From an uncultured Clostridia bacterium (GTDB taxonomy: Bacteria; Bacillota; Clostridia; Christensenellales; CAG-917), in the NCBI GenBank assembly GCA_934254835.1, contig CAKQMI010000002.1:1-64000 (forward strand): a DNA stretch of 64,000 nt, written 5' to 3'. A program made the position numbers and the translations under genes. Below the pieces are notes generated by a model. The model was not told the DNA's origin. It did not search any database and saw only the letters and a list, made by a program, of their open reading frames with translations. How positions within the stretch are numbered: position 1 is the first letter of the stretch; the number at the start of each line of letters is the position of its first letter. Shown piece by piece: positions 53,440 through 61,286 of the stretch.

Positions 53440-53468
53440 TTGACAAAACGCCAAAAAACCGCTAAAAT
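53440..53468 (+). promoter_or_regulatory. Promoter of the Sel1-repeat gene
   Basis: TTGACA (53440-53445) and TAAAAT (53463-53468) are 17 bases apart. The first 13 bases, TTGACAAAACGCC, are identical to the WYL gene promoter. AGGAAG precedes the ATG. Confidence 0.7.
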
Positions 53469-53497
53469 ATAATGTACGTTTAATAGGAAGTTTTTGT

Positions 53498-54184
53498 ATG
53501 GAAAAAATCGACATAGACAAGTTTTTGGACAACGATTACGATACGGCGTCAAAGCCCGACCTCTCCTCGCTCACCTTGCAGGAACGCGCGGATCTCGGCG
53601 ATGCGGACGCTCAAAATGAACTCGGCACCGCCTATATGCAAGGCTACGGCGTCCAACTCGACTACAAAAAAGGTCTGAATTGGTTCATAGAAGCCGCCAC
53701 TCAAGGTCACACCGGCGCGTTTGCGAACCTCGGTGTGTGCTTCCTTACGGGGCTCGGCATTCCCAAAAACTATAAAAACGCATTCAAACTTCTGAAAAAA
53801 TCGGCAGAACGCGGATACGCCCTCGCTCAATACAACTTGGGCGTTATGTACGAAAACGCTTTCGGCGTCGAGGAAGACTACGAGATGGCTCTTTACTGGT
53901 ACGCCCTCTCCGCAAAACAAAACTATGCCATGGCAATCAACAACATCGGCAACTGCTTTATGTACGGAAAAGGCGAACAGAAAAATTATCAGGCGGCGTT
54001 TTCTTACTATATGCAAGCATCGAAACAGAACTTGCCCCTCGCGCAATACAACGTCGGCGTGTGCTACTTCAACGGCTTTGGCGTCAACAAAGATATGGCT
54101 CTTGCCGAAAAGTACCTGCGCCTTGCGGCAGACGGTGGCAACCGCGACGCCATAGTCGCCCTGCAAACGATTTTCAAAAAGTAA
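53498..54184 (+). CDS. Sel1-like repeat (TPR-type) protein
   Basis: The 228-residue protein is built of five to six Sel1 repeats of about 36 residues (for example AQNELGTAYMQGYGVQLDYKKGLNWFIEAA, AQYNLGVMYENAFGVEEDYEMALYWYALSA). It has no signal peptide, so it should be a cytoplasmic protein-binding scaffold. Partners cannot be predicted. It follows the WYL regulator and has its own promoter with the shared TTGACAAAACGCC motif. A terminator ends the transcript. Confidence 0.88.
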   Translation: MEKIDIDKFLDNDYDTASKPDLSSLTLQERADLGDADAQNELGTAYMQGYGVQLDYKKGLNWFIEAATQGHTGAFANLGVCFLTGLGIPKNYKNAFKLLKKSAERGYALAQYNLGVMYENAFGVEEDYEMALYWYALSAKQNYAMAINNIGNCFMYGKGEQKNYQAAFSYYMQASKQNLPLAQYNVGVCYFNGFGVNKDMALAEKYLRLAADGGNRDAIVALQTIFKK

Positions 54185-54201
54185 ACAATCGGCAAAATAA
54201 A

Positions 54202-54231
54202 AACAACGCAGTTGCGACTGCGTTGTTTTTT
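54202..54231 (+). terminator. Terminator of the Sel1 gene
   Basis: AACAACGCAGT and ACTGCGTTGTT form an 11-pair stem with a TGCG loop, followed by a T-run. Confidence 0.92.
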
Positions 54232-54299
54232 AGTGTAAAACATTTTCAATTAACAATCAACTTGACGTTTGAAAGCCGTGCGCTTTCGCAAAAGCGTCG

Positions 54300-54462
54300 C
54301 ACGCAATGACATAACTCTCATAAAAAGTCAGATTTTGATGAGAATACTGCCCCAAAAGTACAAGTATCTTTTGGAGTTCCCGAACGTTTTTCTCGGCTGA
54401 CTTATAATAAGGTTACCCTTCCGGGAGATTGCCACGTCGCTCTGCTCCTCGCAATGACACAA
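54300..54462. repeat. Interspersed repeats downstream of the Sel1 gene
   Basis: AAAAAGTCAGATTTTGATGA with CCCCAAAAGTACAAGTATC repeats 3529-3570. CCTTCCGGGAGATTGCCACG (54417-54436) with CTCGCAATGACAC repeats 3436-3492. No gene is supported. Confidence 0.65.
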
Positions 54463-54540
54463 CTCTCATAAAAAGTCAGAATTTTGATGGATTTTCGGGG
54501 TTCTTGACAGGTTCTGAAAAATCCTCAAATAGTCACCCTA

Positions 54541-54688
54541 AAACGGCGAGAAAATTCTCTCAAAAAGTCAGAATTTTGATGAGGTTTTGACGTTTCTTTT
54601 GGGGTTCTGAAAATCCTAGTGTACTAATGCGTACACGGATTTTCAGGTTCCCGAAAAAACTCAAAAGATCGCAAAATTATGACTTTTT
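54541..54688. mobile_element. MITE-like palindromic element abutting the LURP-one gene
   Basis: TAAAACGGCGAGAAAATTC (54539 onward) and AAAAAGTCAGAATTTTGATG (54562 onward) begin nested copies; the right end CAAAATTATGACTTTTT is the complement of the second. The core GTTCTGAAAATCCTAGTGTA / GGATTTTCAGG is nearly identical to 20374-20501. The right terminus supplies the TAA stop of the gene at 54687-55169. Confidence 0.65.
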
Positions 54689-55169
54689 ACTGGCTTAATA
54701 TGCCGGTATTGCCCCGATGATGCACATGATCAAACATCACCGCAATCGCCAAAACAAGCGGTATATTCTTTTCGTCATAGACGTCCACAACGTAGGAGTC
54801 GCGCACGAACGTGACCGTCTTGAATACCGACGCGATTTCCTGTCCGTCGCGAATGACCTTGTAGTTGTAGGCGAAGAAGGATCCGCTGATTTGCACGTTT
54901 ATTCCGTTGAACTCGTACTTCGGCTTGAAGGTGAACTGACGTTTTGCAAAGCACACCATCGTATCGCCCTTATAAAAGTCGAAGCGCGGAAGCAGGCGGA
55001 ACATACGTTTTTTAATGCGGACGATTTCTTTGTCTTGCATATCGTATACGCGGTATTTCCTGGGGAGCGCGAAGTTGCCCTTCACGACAAAGACGTTGTT
55101 GCCCTGTTCGTCCTTGATGAAGTACTTGCCTGCAATACTCAAGATTTTTTGATTGATAACGAATCTCAT
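54687..55169 (-). CDS. LURP-one/YxjI-family protein
   Basis: The 160-residue beta-barrel protein matches the LOR/YxjI (tubby-like) family: MRFVINQKILSIAGKYFIKDEQGNNVFVVKG, then YRVYDMQDKEIVRIKKR and a C-terminal helix AIAVMFDHVHHR. Its molecular role in bacteria is not known; phospholipid binding has been suggested by analogy with tubby. GGAG precedes the ATG. The stop TAA is the first triplet of the terminal repeat of the adjacent mobile-like element, so the original C-terminus may have been a little longer. Confidence 0.85.
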   Translation of the reverse strand: MRFVINQKILSIAGKYFIKDEQGNNVFVVKGNFALPRKYRVYDMQDKEIVRIKKRMFRLLPRFDFYKGDTMVCFAKRQFTFKPKYEFNGINVQISGSFFAYNYKVIRDGQEIASVFKTVTFVRDSYVVDVYDEKNIPLVLAIAVMFDHVHHRGNTGILSQ

Positions 55170-55188
55170 AATTTTCTCCTAAAAAAGA

Positions 55189-56406
55189 TTACATATTATC
55201 CAGCGTTTCCCTGATTCTCACCAGGAACTCGCGCGAATTCTGCGGTTTAACCGTGACGCCGTCCTTATGGAACATACCGGCGAGGTCTTTGGTCATAAAG
55301 CCGTTTTCTATTGTTTTGACTGTGGCTTTTTCCAGTTTTTCGGCGAAAGTTTCGAGGTCTTTATTGCCGTCGAGCTGACCGCGTTTTTTAAGCGCGCCCG
55401 TCCAGGCAAAAATGGTTGCGACGCTGTTGGTGCTGGTCTCTTCGCCTTTGAGGTGTTTGTAATAGTGACGAGTAACCGTGCCGTGCGCCGCCTCGTATTC
55501 GTACGCGCCGTCGGGGGACACAAGCACCGACGTCATCATGGCAAGACTTCCGAATGCGGTTGCAACCATATCGCTCATAACGTCGCCGTCGTAGTTTTTG
55601 CACGCCCAGATCATACCGCCACGGCTTCTGATAACGCGAGCGACCGCGTCGTCGATGAGCGTATAGAAGTATTCGATACCCGCCGACGCAAATTTTTCCT
55701 TGTATTCGGCGTTGAATATGTCGTTGAAAATATCCTTGAAGCGGTGGTCGTAGGTTTTGGAAATGGTGTCTTTCGTTGCAAACCACAGGTCAAGTTTGAC
55801 GTCAAGCGCATAATTGAAGCAACTTCTTGCGAAACTTTCGATGCTCTTGTCGGTGTTGTGCATGCCGAGAACGACGCCCGCGGATTTTTCAAAATCAAAG
55901 ATTTCGACGCGTTTCTTTTCGCCGTCCTTACCGCTCACGACGATTTCGGCTTTGTCGCCCTTTTCGACATAAGTTTCGACGTCGCGGTATACGTCGCCGT
56001 ATGCGTGACGAGCGATAACAATGGGGCTTGTCCAAGACGGAACGATTGCGCTTATGCCGTCAACCACAATGGGGCTTCTGAAAACGGTGCCGTCCAAAAC
56101 CGCACGAACGGTGCCGTTGGGGCTTTTCCACATTTCTTTCAGATTGTATTCTTCAACGCGCTGTGCGTTGGGGGTGATCGTCGCGCACTTTACCGCAACG
56201 CCGTATTTTTTGGTGGCGTAGGCGGCGTCCCAGGTGACTTGGTCGTTCGTTTCGTCGCGGTGGGTGAGCCCGAGATCGTAATATTCGGTTTTAAGGTCGA
56301 TGTAAGGAGCAAGCAACAGTTCCTTTATGTCTGCCCAAAGTATGCGTGTCATTTCGTCGCCGTCCATTTCGACGAGCGGAGTGGTCATTTTGATTTTTGT
56401 CATCAT
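55189..56406 (-). CDS. icd: NADP-dependent isocitrate dehydrogenase
   Basis: The 405-residue enzyme oxidises isocitrate to 2-oxoglutarate. It is of the dimeric type II class (eukaryote-like) rather than the E. coli class: [39 protein letters not shown], and the metal-binding [35 protein letters not shown] is diagnostic. It has no TCA-cycle neighbours here. AAAGAGG precedes two consecutive ATGs; the first is taken as the start. Confidence 0.96.
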   Translation of the reverse strand: MMTKIKMTTPLVEMDGDEMTRILWADIKELLLAPYIDLKTEYYDLGLTHRDETNDQVTWDAAYATKKYGVAVKCATITPNAQRVEEYNLKEMWKSPNGTVRAVLDGTVFRSPIVVDGISAIVPSWTSPIVIARHAYGDVYRDVETYVEKGDKAEIVVSGKDGEKKRVEIFDFEKSAGVVLGMHNTDKSIESFARSCFNYALDVKLDLWFATKDTISKTYDHRFKDIFNDIFNAEYKEKFASAGIEYFYTLIDDAVARVIRSRGGMIWACKNYDGDVMSDMVATAFGSLAMMTSVLVSPDGAYEYEAAHGTVTRHYYKHLKGEETSTNSVATIFAWTGALKKRGQLDGNKDLETFAEKLEKATVKTIENGFMTKDLAGMFHKDGVTVKPQNSREFLVRIRETLDNM

Positions 56407-56481
56407 AAAACCTCTTTTTCGTATTTTGAAATACAACCGCACTGCGCGCGTTATATTTTTGTTAATTATACAGAAAAAGAA

Positions 56482-57609
56482 CTACTTTTGCAAGTGTTTA
56501 GGGGTTTTGCCACGCATAAAATTGCCGATGACGTCGCTGTCGAACGTAAGGCGCGATTTTCTTGTTTCCTTTTTTCTTTTGACTGCGCCTGAAATTATGC
56601 CGTCCAGAAGCGACGAAAACGTTATGCCCATAGGCTCGAACAGATAAAACGCCATACTCCCCGGCACCGTGTTCACCTCGTTGACAAACAATTTTTCGTT
56701 TTGGCTCAACAAAAAATCCACGCGGACGACGCCCGACATATCGAGGTCTTCGTAAATCCTTTTTGCAATTTCTTTGACGTCGTTTTTGATTTCTGGCGAG
56801 ATTTTTGCGGGGAGTTCCCGCTTTCCTCCACCGCTCTTCCCGCCCTCGTATTTGTCCTGGAAGGACAAAAAGTCTTGCCAGGACACGGGACTTTCAACCT
56901 CCGACGTGAAAATTTCATTGCCGTTTGAAAATACCGCACAGTTCAATTCCTTGAAGTTTTCAAGCGCGGTTTCGACAATGATTTTTTCGTCGAATTTCGA
57001 CGCCACTTCGATTGCGGTTTTCAGTTCGTCCTCCGTCCGCGCCTTCCTGATTCCGATGCTACTGCCAAGCCCCGACGGCTTCACGATAAGCGGATATTCC
57101 AAAAACGTCAGGACATGGCGCAAAACTTCCGAAGTGTTCCTTTCAAAATCGGCGCGACGCACGGTTATCGACGGCATTGTATTGAGCATAAGTCCGTCCA
57201 AAAGTTGCTTTGAAATCGTTTTGTCCATGCACACCGACGACGCGATAACCCCCGCCGACGTATAAGGTATTCCGTTGTATTCCAAAAACCCTTGCAATAC
57301 GCCGTTCTCACCCTCGCCCCCGTGACAGCAAACAAGCGCGACGTCGGGCGTTTCCTTTTTCAACAAAATCATGCCTTTTCGTGTGTAAAACGCGCCGTCA
57401 ATAAGCCAAAGTCTTGTGCATTTTTTGGGATTGAACCCTTCAAAAAAGCCGACGTCTTTCATGTTTTCCGACGTGTAAAACGCGCCGTCTTTCATATAAA
57501 CGGGCACAACGTCGTAACTTTTGTCCAGTGCATTCAAAACTTGCACGCCCGTGATAATCGAAATATCGTGTTCGCAACTTCTGCCACCGAAAAATACCGC
57601 TACGTTCAT
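56482..57609 (-). CDS. ddl: D-alanine--D-alanine ligase
   Basis: The 375-residue ATP-grasp enzyme joins two D-Ala for the stem peptide terminus. The N-terminus FFGGRSCEHDISIITGVQ, the substrate loop CHGGEGENGVLQGFLE, PLIVKPSGLGSSIGI and the C-terminal RVDFLLSQNEKLFVNEVNTVPGSMAFYLFEP are all characteristic. It lies 19 bases downstream of murF on the same strand, so the dipeptide is made beside the enzyme that uses it. Confidence 0.97.
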   Translation of the reverse strand: MNVAVFFGGRSCEHDISIITGVQVLNALDKSYDVVPVYMKDGAFYTSENMKDVGFFEGFNPKKCTRLWLIDGAFYTRKGMILLKKETPDVALVCCHGGEGENGVLQGFLEYNGIPYTSAGVIASSVCMDKTISKQLLDGLMLNTMPSITVRRADFERNTSEVLRHVLTFLEYPLIVKPSGLGSSIGIRKARTEDELKTAIEVASKFDEKIIVETALENFKELNCAVFSNGNEIFTSEVESPVSWQDFLSFQDKYEGGKSGGGKRELPAKISPEIKNDVKEIAKRIYEDLDMSGVVRVDFLLSQNEKLFVNEVNTVPGSMAFYLFEPMGITFSSLLDGIISGAVKRKKETRKSRLTFDSDVIGNFMRGKTPKHLQK

Positions 57610-57628
57610 ATTCTTCTCCTTTTTTTTG

Positions 57629-59188
57629 TCAGTTATATTCGTCGGGAAGATCGTTCAGAAACAGCACGACGTCGCCCGCCGAAAACAGGTCGGGAAAATA
57701 CCTTTCGGCGTCGGACAACTTCCGAAAAATCAGTACGTTTTCTTCGGGAAAGCCGTTTTCGACAAGTCCTTTTTTGATAAACTCCCCTCGCCGTCCGATG
57801 AGCATCACAAGATTTGCGACTTCCGCCATCTCTCTTCCAAGTTTTTCGTTTTCCCGCGCCTCGACTTTTCCAAGTTCCACAAGCCCCGGCGTCACGACGA
57901 TTCGGCGGGCGTCAAACGCTTTCAGCACTTCAAGCGCACGCAACGCGCCGACGGGATTGCCGTTATAGGTATCGTCGATGATATTTATGCGTCCGTTGTT
58001 GATAAGTTCGAGCCTGTGCGGGGTGGGTTTCAACGATTTTACAGCGTCCAAAATATCTTGTGCGGGGACGTTCAACTTTTTTGCAAGCGCAGAGGCAGCG
58101 ACAATATCGTCAACTGCGTGCCTGCCCAAAAGACGAGTGGTCGCAAAGTACTTTTCTCCGTCAAGATATAGACAAAAATTACTGCCCTCTGAATTTATTT
58201 CCACATTTTCGGCATAAGCGAAGTCACCTTCCCCGCCCACGAAAAAGGCGTTTTTCGGAAGCGTTACTTCCCGCTCGATACCGTTTCGGTTGATGACGAT
58301 AAAGCCGTCGTTTGCGACGTAATCCATAAGCGAAAATTTTTCTTTGTAAACTCTGTCTATCGTCTTGAAAGTTTCCAGGTGTTGTCCCGTCACGCCTGTA
58401 ATTATCCCGTGTTGAGGTTGCACGACGTCGCAAAGCTTTTTGATGTCACCTTTCTTTCTTGCGCCCATTTCCGCAATGAAAATCCGCGTGGTCGCGCCAA
58501 CGTTTTTCACGCTTTTTGCTATGCCCAACGGCGTGTTGAAATTTTTGTCGGTTTTTGCCGTTTCGTACTTTTTGGAAAGCATTGCGTATAAGACGTTTTT
58601 TACGGTCGTCTTCCCAAAACTCCCCGTCACCGCAATTTTAATAAGACAGTCGTTTTCGGATAATTCTTTTTTGGTTTTTTTGACGTAACGTTCGTTGTTT
58701 ATCCTCTCGAACGGGCATAAAATAACGTTTGCGAAGAAAGTTGTCGCAACCGTCAAAAACGGCGCGCATGTCGAAAACAATGTAAAGCGAAAATCGTGCA
58801 ATATACAAAGCGCAACGACGTTTTCCGCAACCGTCAAAAGTCCCGAAAGCGCAAAAAGTCGCATAAGTCTTTTGGTGTAAACGGGCGGGTTTTTCACCTT
58901 TTCCGAAGTCACCGCGCACACAAATACGAATGAAAACAGCGCGTACAATGCAAAAAACGTCGCGATAAATTCAAGCGAATATGAAAAAAGTCGTCCCAAA
59001 AAATACAGCGCGAAAAATACCGCCGACATCACAAAAAACGGCGTCAATCGCTTATAAAAAAACCGCGCTCGCCTGAAAATCGCAAAAACGCCGTACCCTT
59101 CCGCCTGAATTTGTTTAAGCGTAAGGGGCGTTGTCAGAATTTGAAGTATTGTCGTTGTCACCGTCACAATAAGCAGTATCGTTTCCAT
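57629..59188 (-). CDS. murF: MurF with N-terminal membrane domain
   Basis: The 519-residue protein joins D-Ala-D-Ala to UDP-MurNAc-tripeptide. Residues about 1-165 contain four to five membrane helices, which classical soluble MurF lacks. The ligase follows: P-loop VTGSFGKTTVKNVLYAML, EMGARKKGDI, GVTGQHLETF, DDTYNGNPVGALRALEVLKAF and VTPGLVELG. The family DNA-like substrate-binding N-terminal domain is missing and replaced by the membrane part. It precedes ddl. The 5' end overlaps the hydrolase gene by 74 bases. Confidence 0.9.
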   Translation of the reverse strand: METILLIVTVTTTILQILTTPLTLKQIQAEGYGVFAIFRRARFFYKRLTPFFVMSAVFFALYFLGRLFSYSLEFIATFFALYALFSFVFVCAVTSEKVKNPPVYTKRLMRLFALSGLLTVAENVVALCILHDFRFTLFSTCAPFLTVATTFFANVILCPFERINNERYVKKTKKELSENDCLIKIAVTGSFGKTTVKNVLYAMLSKKYETAKTDKNFNTPLGIAKSVKNVGATTRIFIAEMGARKKGDIKKLCDVVQPQHGIITGVTGQHLETFKTIDRVYKEKFSLMDYVANDGFIVINRNGIEREVTLPKNAFFVGGEGDFAYAENVEINSEGSNFCLYLDGEKYFATTRLLGRHAVDDIVAASALAKKLNVPAQDILDAVKSLKPTPHRLELINNGRINIIDDTYNGNPVGALRALEVLKAFDARRIVVTPGLVELGKVEARENEKLGREMAEVANLVMLIGRRGEFIKKGLVENGFPEENVLIFRKLSDAERYFPDLFSAGDVVLFLNDLPDEYN

Positions 59189-59828
59189 AAATAAAAGCGG
59201 AAAGTACTTTCAAAAAGTAACCGCTATTATCTAAATATGAAAAATGCCCTGCGTTTGTGAGTACGAAAAGGTGGCTGGACTTGATTTTTTTGTTGAGCTT
59301 CCTCGCCATATACATCGGGGTGTCCTTGTCCTTATCGCCCCAAAAGATGGCGGTGTCGGCTTTTATGTCTTGCAGGAGGTATGTTTCGTCGAAGTTCACG
59401 ACGTTTTGAAAGGTTTTTTTCATGACGGGCGACAGCGCGCGATAGTCTTCGCTACCTTTTAGTCCCCGTCCGAATTTTTTGAGAATTTTGTGCAACAAAA
59501 CTTTGAGGCGGTATTTTATCCCGCGTCGGGGTTTAATCCCCGCGCTGTCGACAAGCACGAGTTTATCCACTTTTTCGGGATACTTTGCCGAGATATAAAT
59601 TGCGACTCTGCCCCCGAAAGAGTGTCCGACAAGCGTCGCTTTTTTGATTTTCAACTTATCCATAATTTCCAAAACACCGTCGGCGTAGTCTTTCACCGTC
59701 AGCGGAAAATCGGGGTGCGGGGTTTTTCCGAATCCGTAAAAGTCCACAAGCGTCGCCGTCACGGACAAGCTTTTCGCCACAAATAAAAACGACCGGACGT
59801 CACCGCCCCAGCCGTGTAAAAAAATCAC
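59115..59828 (-). CDS. Alpha/beta hydrolase
   Basis: The 237-residue hydrolase has the oxyanion FLHGWGGDVRSF, the nucleophile elbow VGHSFGGRVAI, an acid in FWGDKDKDTP and the His in TNAGHFSYLD. The substrate is unknown. The start is difficult: GTG at 59828 begins inside a family-like sequence, and homology-like residues (FVRFGTGHEVIFLHGWG) continue upstream in frame to the TGA of rimI, with no ATG, GTG or TTG in between. The C-terminal end overlaps murF by 74 bases and is rich in Asp and Asn. Confidence 0.82.
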   Translation of the reverse strand: MIFLHGWGGDVRSFLFVAKSLSVTATLVDFYGFGKTPHPDFPLTVKDYADGVLEIMDKLKIKKATLVGHSFGGRVAIYISAKYPEKVDKLVLVDSAGIKPRRGIKYRLKVLLHKILKKFGRGLKGSEDYRALSPVMKKTFQNVVNFDETYLLQDIKADTAIFWGDKDKDTPMYMARKLNKKIKSSHLFVLTNAGHFSYLDNSGYFLKVLSAFIYGNDTAYCDGDNDNTSNSDNAPYA

Positions 59829-59867
59829 CTCGTGTCCAGTTCCGAATCGTACGAAATTAAGTATAAC

Positions 59868-60308
59868 TCATTCCCCCGTGTTCAACCAGTATATAAGAGC
59901 GTCGTCCACGCCCTCGTAATATTTTTTGCGTCGTCCCGCCATCTTAAATCCAAAACTTTCGTACAGATTTATTGCAGGGACGTTGTGTTCGTTGACCTCG
60001 AGCGTGACTTTCGACACGCCGTTTTCAACCATATCGTTTAATGCAAATTCCAAAAGTTTTTTGCCAAAACCTTTGCGTTTTTCGTCGGGTTTTACCGCGA
60101 TATTCGTAATATGCGCTTCGTCAAGTATTCTATAAAACCCCATATATGCGACTACTTGCGCGTCTTTTTCGATGACAAAGTAGTGCGCAAGCGGGTTTTT
60201 CAGTTCGTCCGCAATCATTTGCGCTGACCACGGCGTTTTGAAACTGACCTTCTCTATTTCGGCAATTTCTTTGACATGCTCCGCACTCATTTTTATGATT
60301 TCAGCCAT
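59868..60308 (-). CDS. rimI: Ribosomal protein N-acetyltransferase RimI
   Basis: The 146-residue GNAT acetyltransferase has ISAEHVKEIAEIEKVSF-like start (MAEIIKMSAEHVKEIAEIEKV), the acetyl-CoA motif A VKPDEKRKGFGKKLLEFAL, and the C-terminal NLYESFGFKMAGRRKKYY typical of RimI. It acetylates the N-terminus of ribosomal protein S18 in E. coli. It overlaps tsaB by eight bases, giving the tsaE-tsaB-rimI order common in Firmicutes. Confidence 0.94.
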   Translation of the reverse strand: MAEIIKMSAEHVKEIAEIEKVSFKTPWSAQMIADELKNPLAHYFVIEKDAQVVAYMGFYRILDEAHITNIAVKPDEKRKGFGKKLLEFALNDMVENGVSKVTLEVNEHNVPAINLYESFGFKMAGRRKKYYEGVDDALIYWLNTGE

Positions 60309-60876
60309 TTTTCTTTGCCTCGCGCTCCGCCTGACTTTCGCGAAGATATAAGGGGCGCAAACTTTCCTTGAAGTCGTTGTTTTCAGCTTTTTTTATGAGA
60401 ACGCTTGAAAAGGCTAAGACATAGTCGTCGTTTTCGTCGCGGAAAAACCGCGCGCCATTAATCTCGTCTCCGCACTCGAAATATTGCGTTTTTTGGACAA
60501 TTCCGTCCTTCACGAAAGCACCGTAATAATTTCCGTGCATTGCGTCGATAAGCACGACGCCCTCGCCTTTATCGTATGCGACAAGTTCAAAAGAGGTGAC
60601 GTCGATGACGGGTTTTCCTTTGGCATAAGATAGCGCATTTATCGTTGACACGCCGACTCTTATCCCGGTGAAACTGCCGGGGCCCGTCACTGCCGAAAAA
60701 GCCGTCACGTCGTCCAAAGAATATCCGCTTTCCGTCAACAGTTCGTCCACGACAGGGAGAAGTTGCGCGGTGTGCTTTTTATTGCCCTCGCTTGAAACTT
60801 TTTGGAAGGTTTTGTTGCCGTCGGTCAGCACCGCAACCAGCCTGTCGCGCGTTGTATCCACACCCAAAATCAGCAT
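60301..60876 (-). CDS. tsaB: tRNA t6A biosynthesis protein TsaB
   Basis: The 191-residue protein is the ASKHA-fold partner of TsaD in making N6-threonylcarbamoyladenosine at position 37 of ANN-decoding tRNAs. It starts MLILGVDTTRDRLVAVL and has the motif VTGPGSFTGIRVGVSTINALSYAKGKPVIDV. The C-terminal half is reduced compared with TsaD. It overlaps tsaE and rimI by a few bases. tsaD itself is not in the window. Confidence 0.95.
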   Translation of the reverse strand: MLILGVDTTRDRLVAVLTDGNKTFQKVSSEGNKKHTAQLLPVVDELLTESGYSLDDVTAFSAVTGPGSFTGIRVGVSTINALSYAKGKPVIDVTSFELVAYDKGEGVVLIDAMHGNYYGAFVKDGIVQKTQYFECGDEINGARFFRDENDDYVLAFSSVLIKKAENNDFKESLRPLYLRESQAEREAKKNG

Positions 60877-61274
60877 ATTTCGATCTCCCTTTCGTCCCCG
60901 CCGACGTTTTTAATATTTATCGTAATCAAGTTTTTCGGAAGGCGCGAAAACTTGTTCCACTCGATGACGCAGACGCCGTTTTCATAAAGATAATCCTCAA
61001 GTCCCAGCTCGTACAACTCGTCCTCGGACGAAATCCTGTACATATCGAAATGATACACGGGCAATCTCGTGTCGTCGTAGGCGTGCATTATCGTAAACGT
61101 CGGGCTGACGACGGTCTTTTTCCCGCCAAGCCCCGCAACAAGCCCTTTCGTAAAGGTGGTTTTCCCTGCGCCCAAATCGCCGTTTAACAAAATAACCTCG
61201 CCACCCGTGAGGGTTTTGCCGAGGTCTTTTGCGATATTTTTGGTGTTTTCCGCGCTTTTTGACAAATATTTCAT
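60870..61274 (-). CDS. tsaE: tRNA t6A biosynthesis ATPase TsaE
   Basis: The 134-residue ATPase is the third subunit of the bacterial t6A complex. The P-loop is LLNGDLGAGKTTFTKGLVAGLG, followed by SPTFTIMHAY and YHFDMYRISSEDEL. The closing strand CVIEWNKFSRLPKN is typical. It overlaps tsaB by seven bases and lies 12 bases after the ribU stop, so it may be in the ribU transcript. Confidence 0.95.
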   Translation of the reverse strand: MKYLSKSAENTKNIAKDLGKTLTGGEVILLNGDLGAGKTTFTKGLVAGLGGKKTVVSPTFTIMHAYDDTRLPVYHFDMYRISSEDELYELGLEDYLYENGVCVIEWNKFSRLPKNLITINIKNVGGDEREIEIC

Positions 61275-61286
61275 ACAAAGATTATA

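Noticed and set aside
55267..56592. Long open frame antisense to icd
   Set aside because: A shadow of icd codon bias; it crosses the ddl-icd junction, as a true gene would not.
59868..59880. Reassignment of TGA as a sense codon
   Set aside because: TGA clearly ends other genes, such as the 91-residue gene at 7954, so the in-frame TGA after rimI is best read as a stop.
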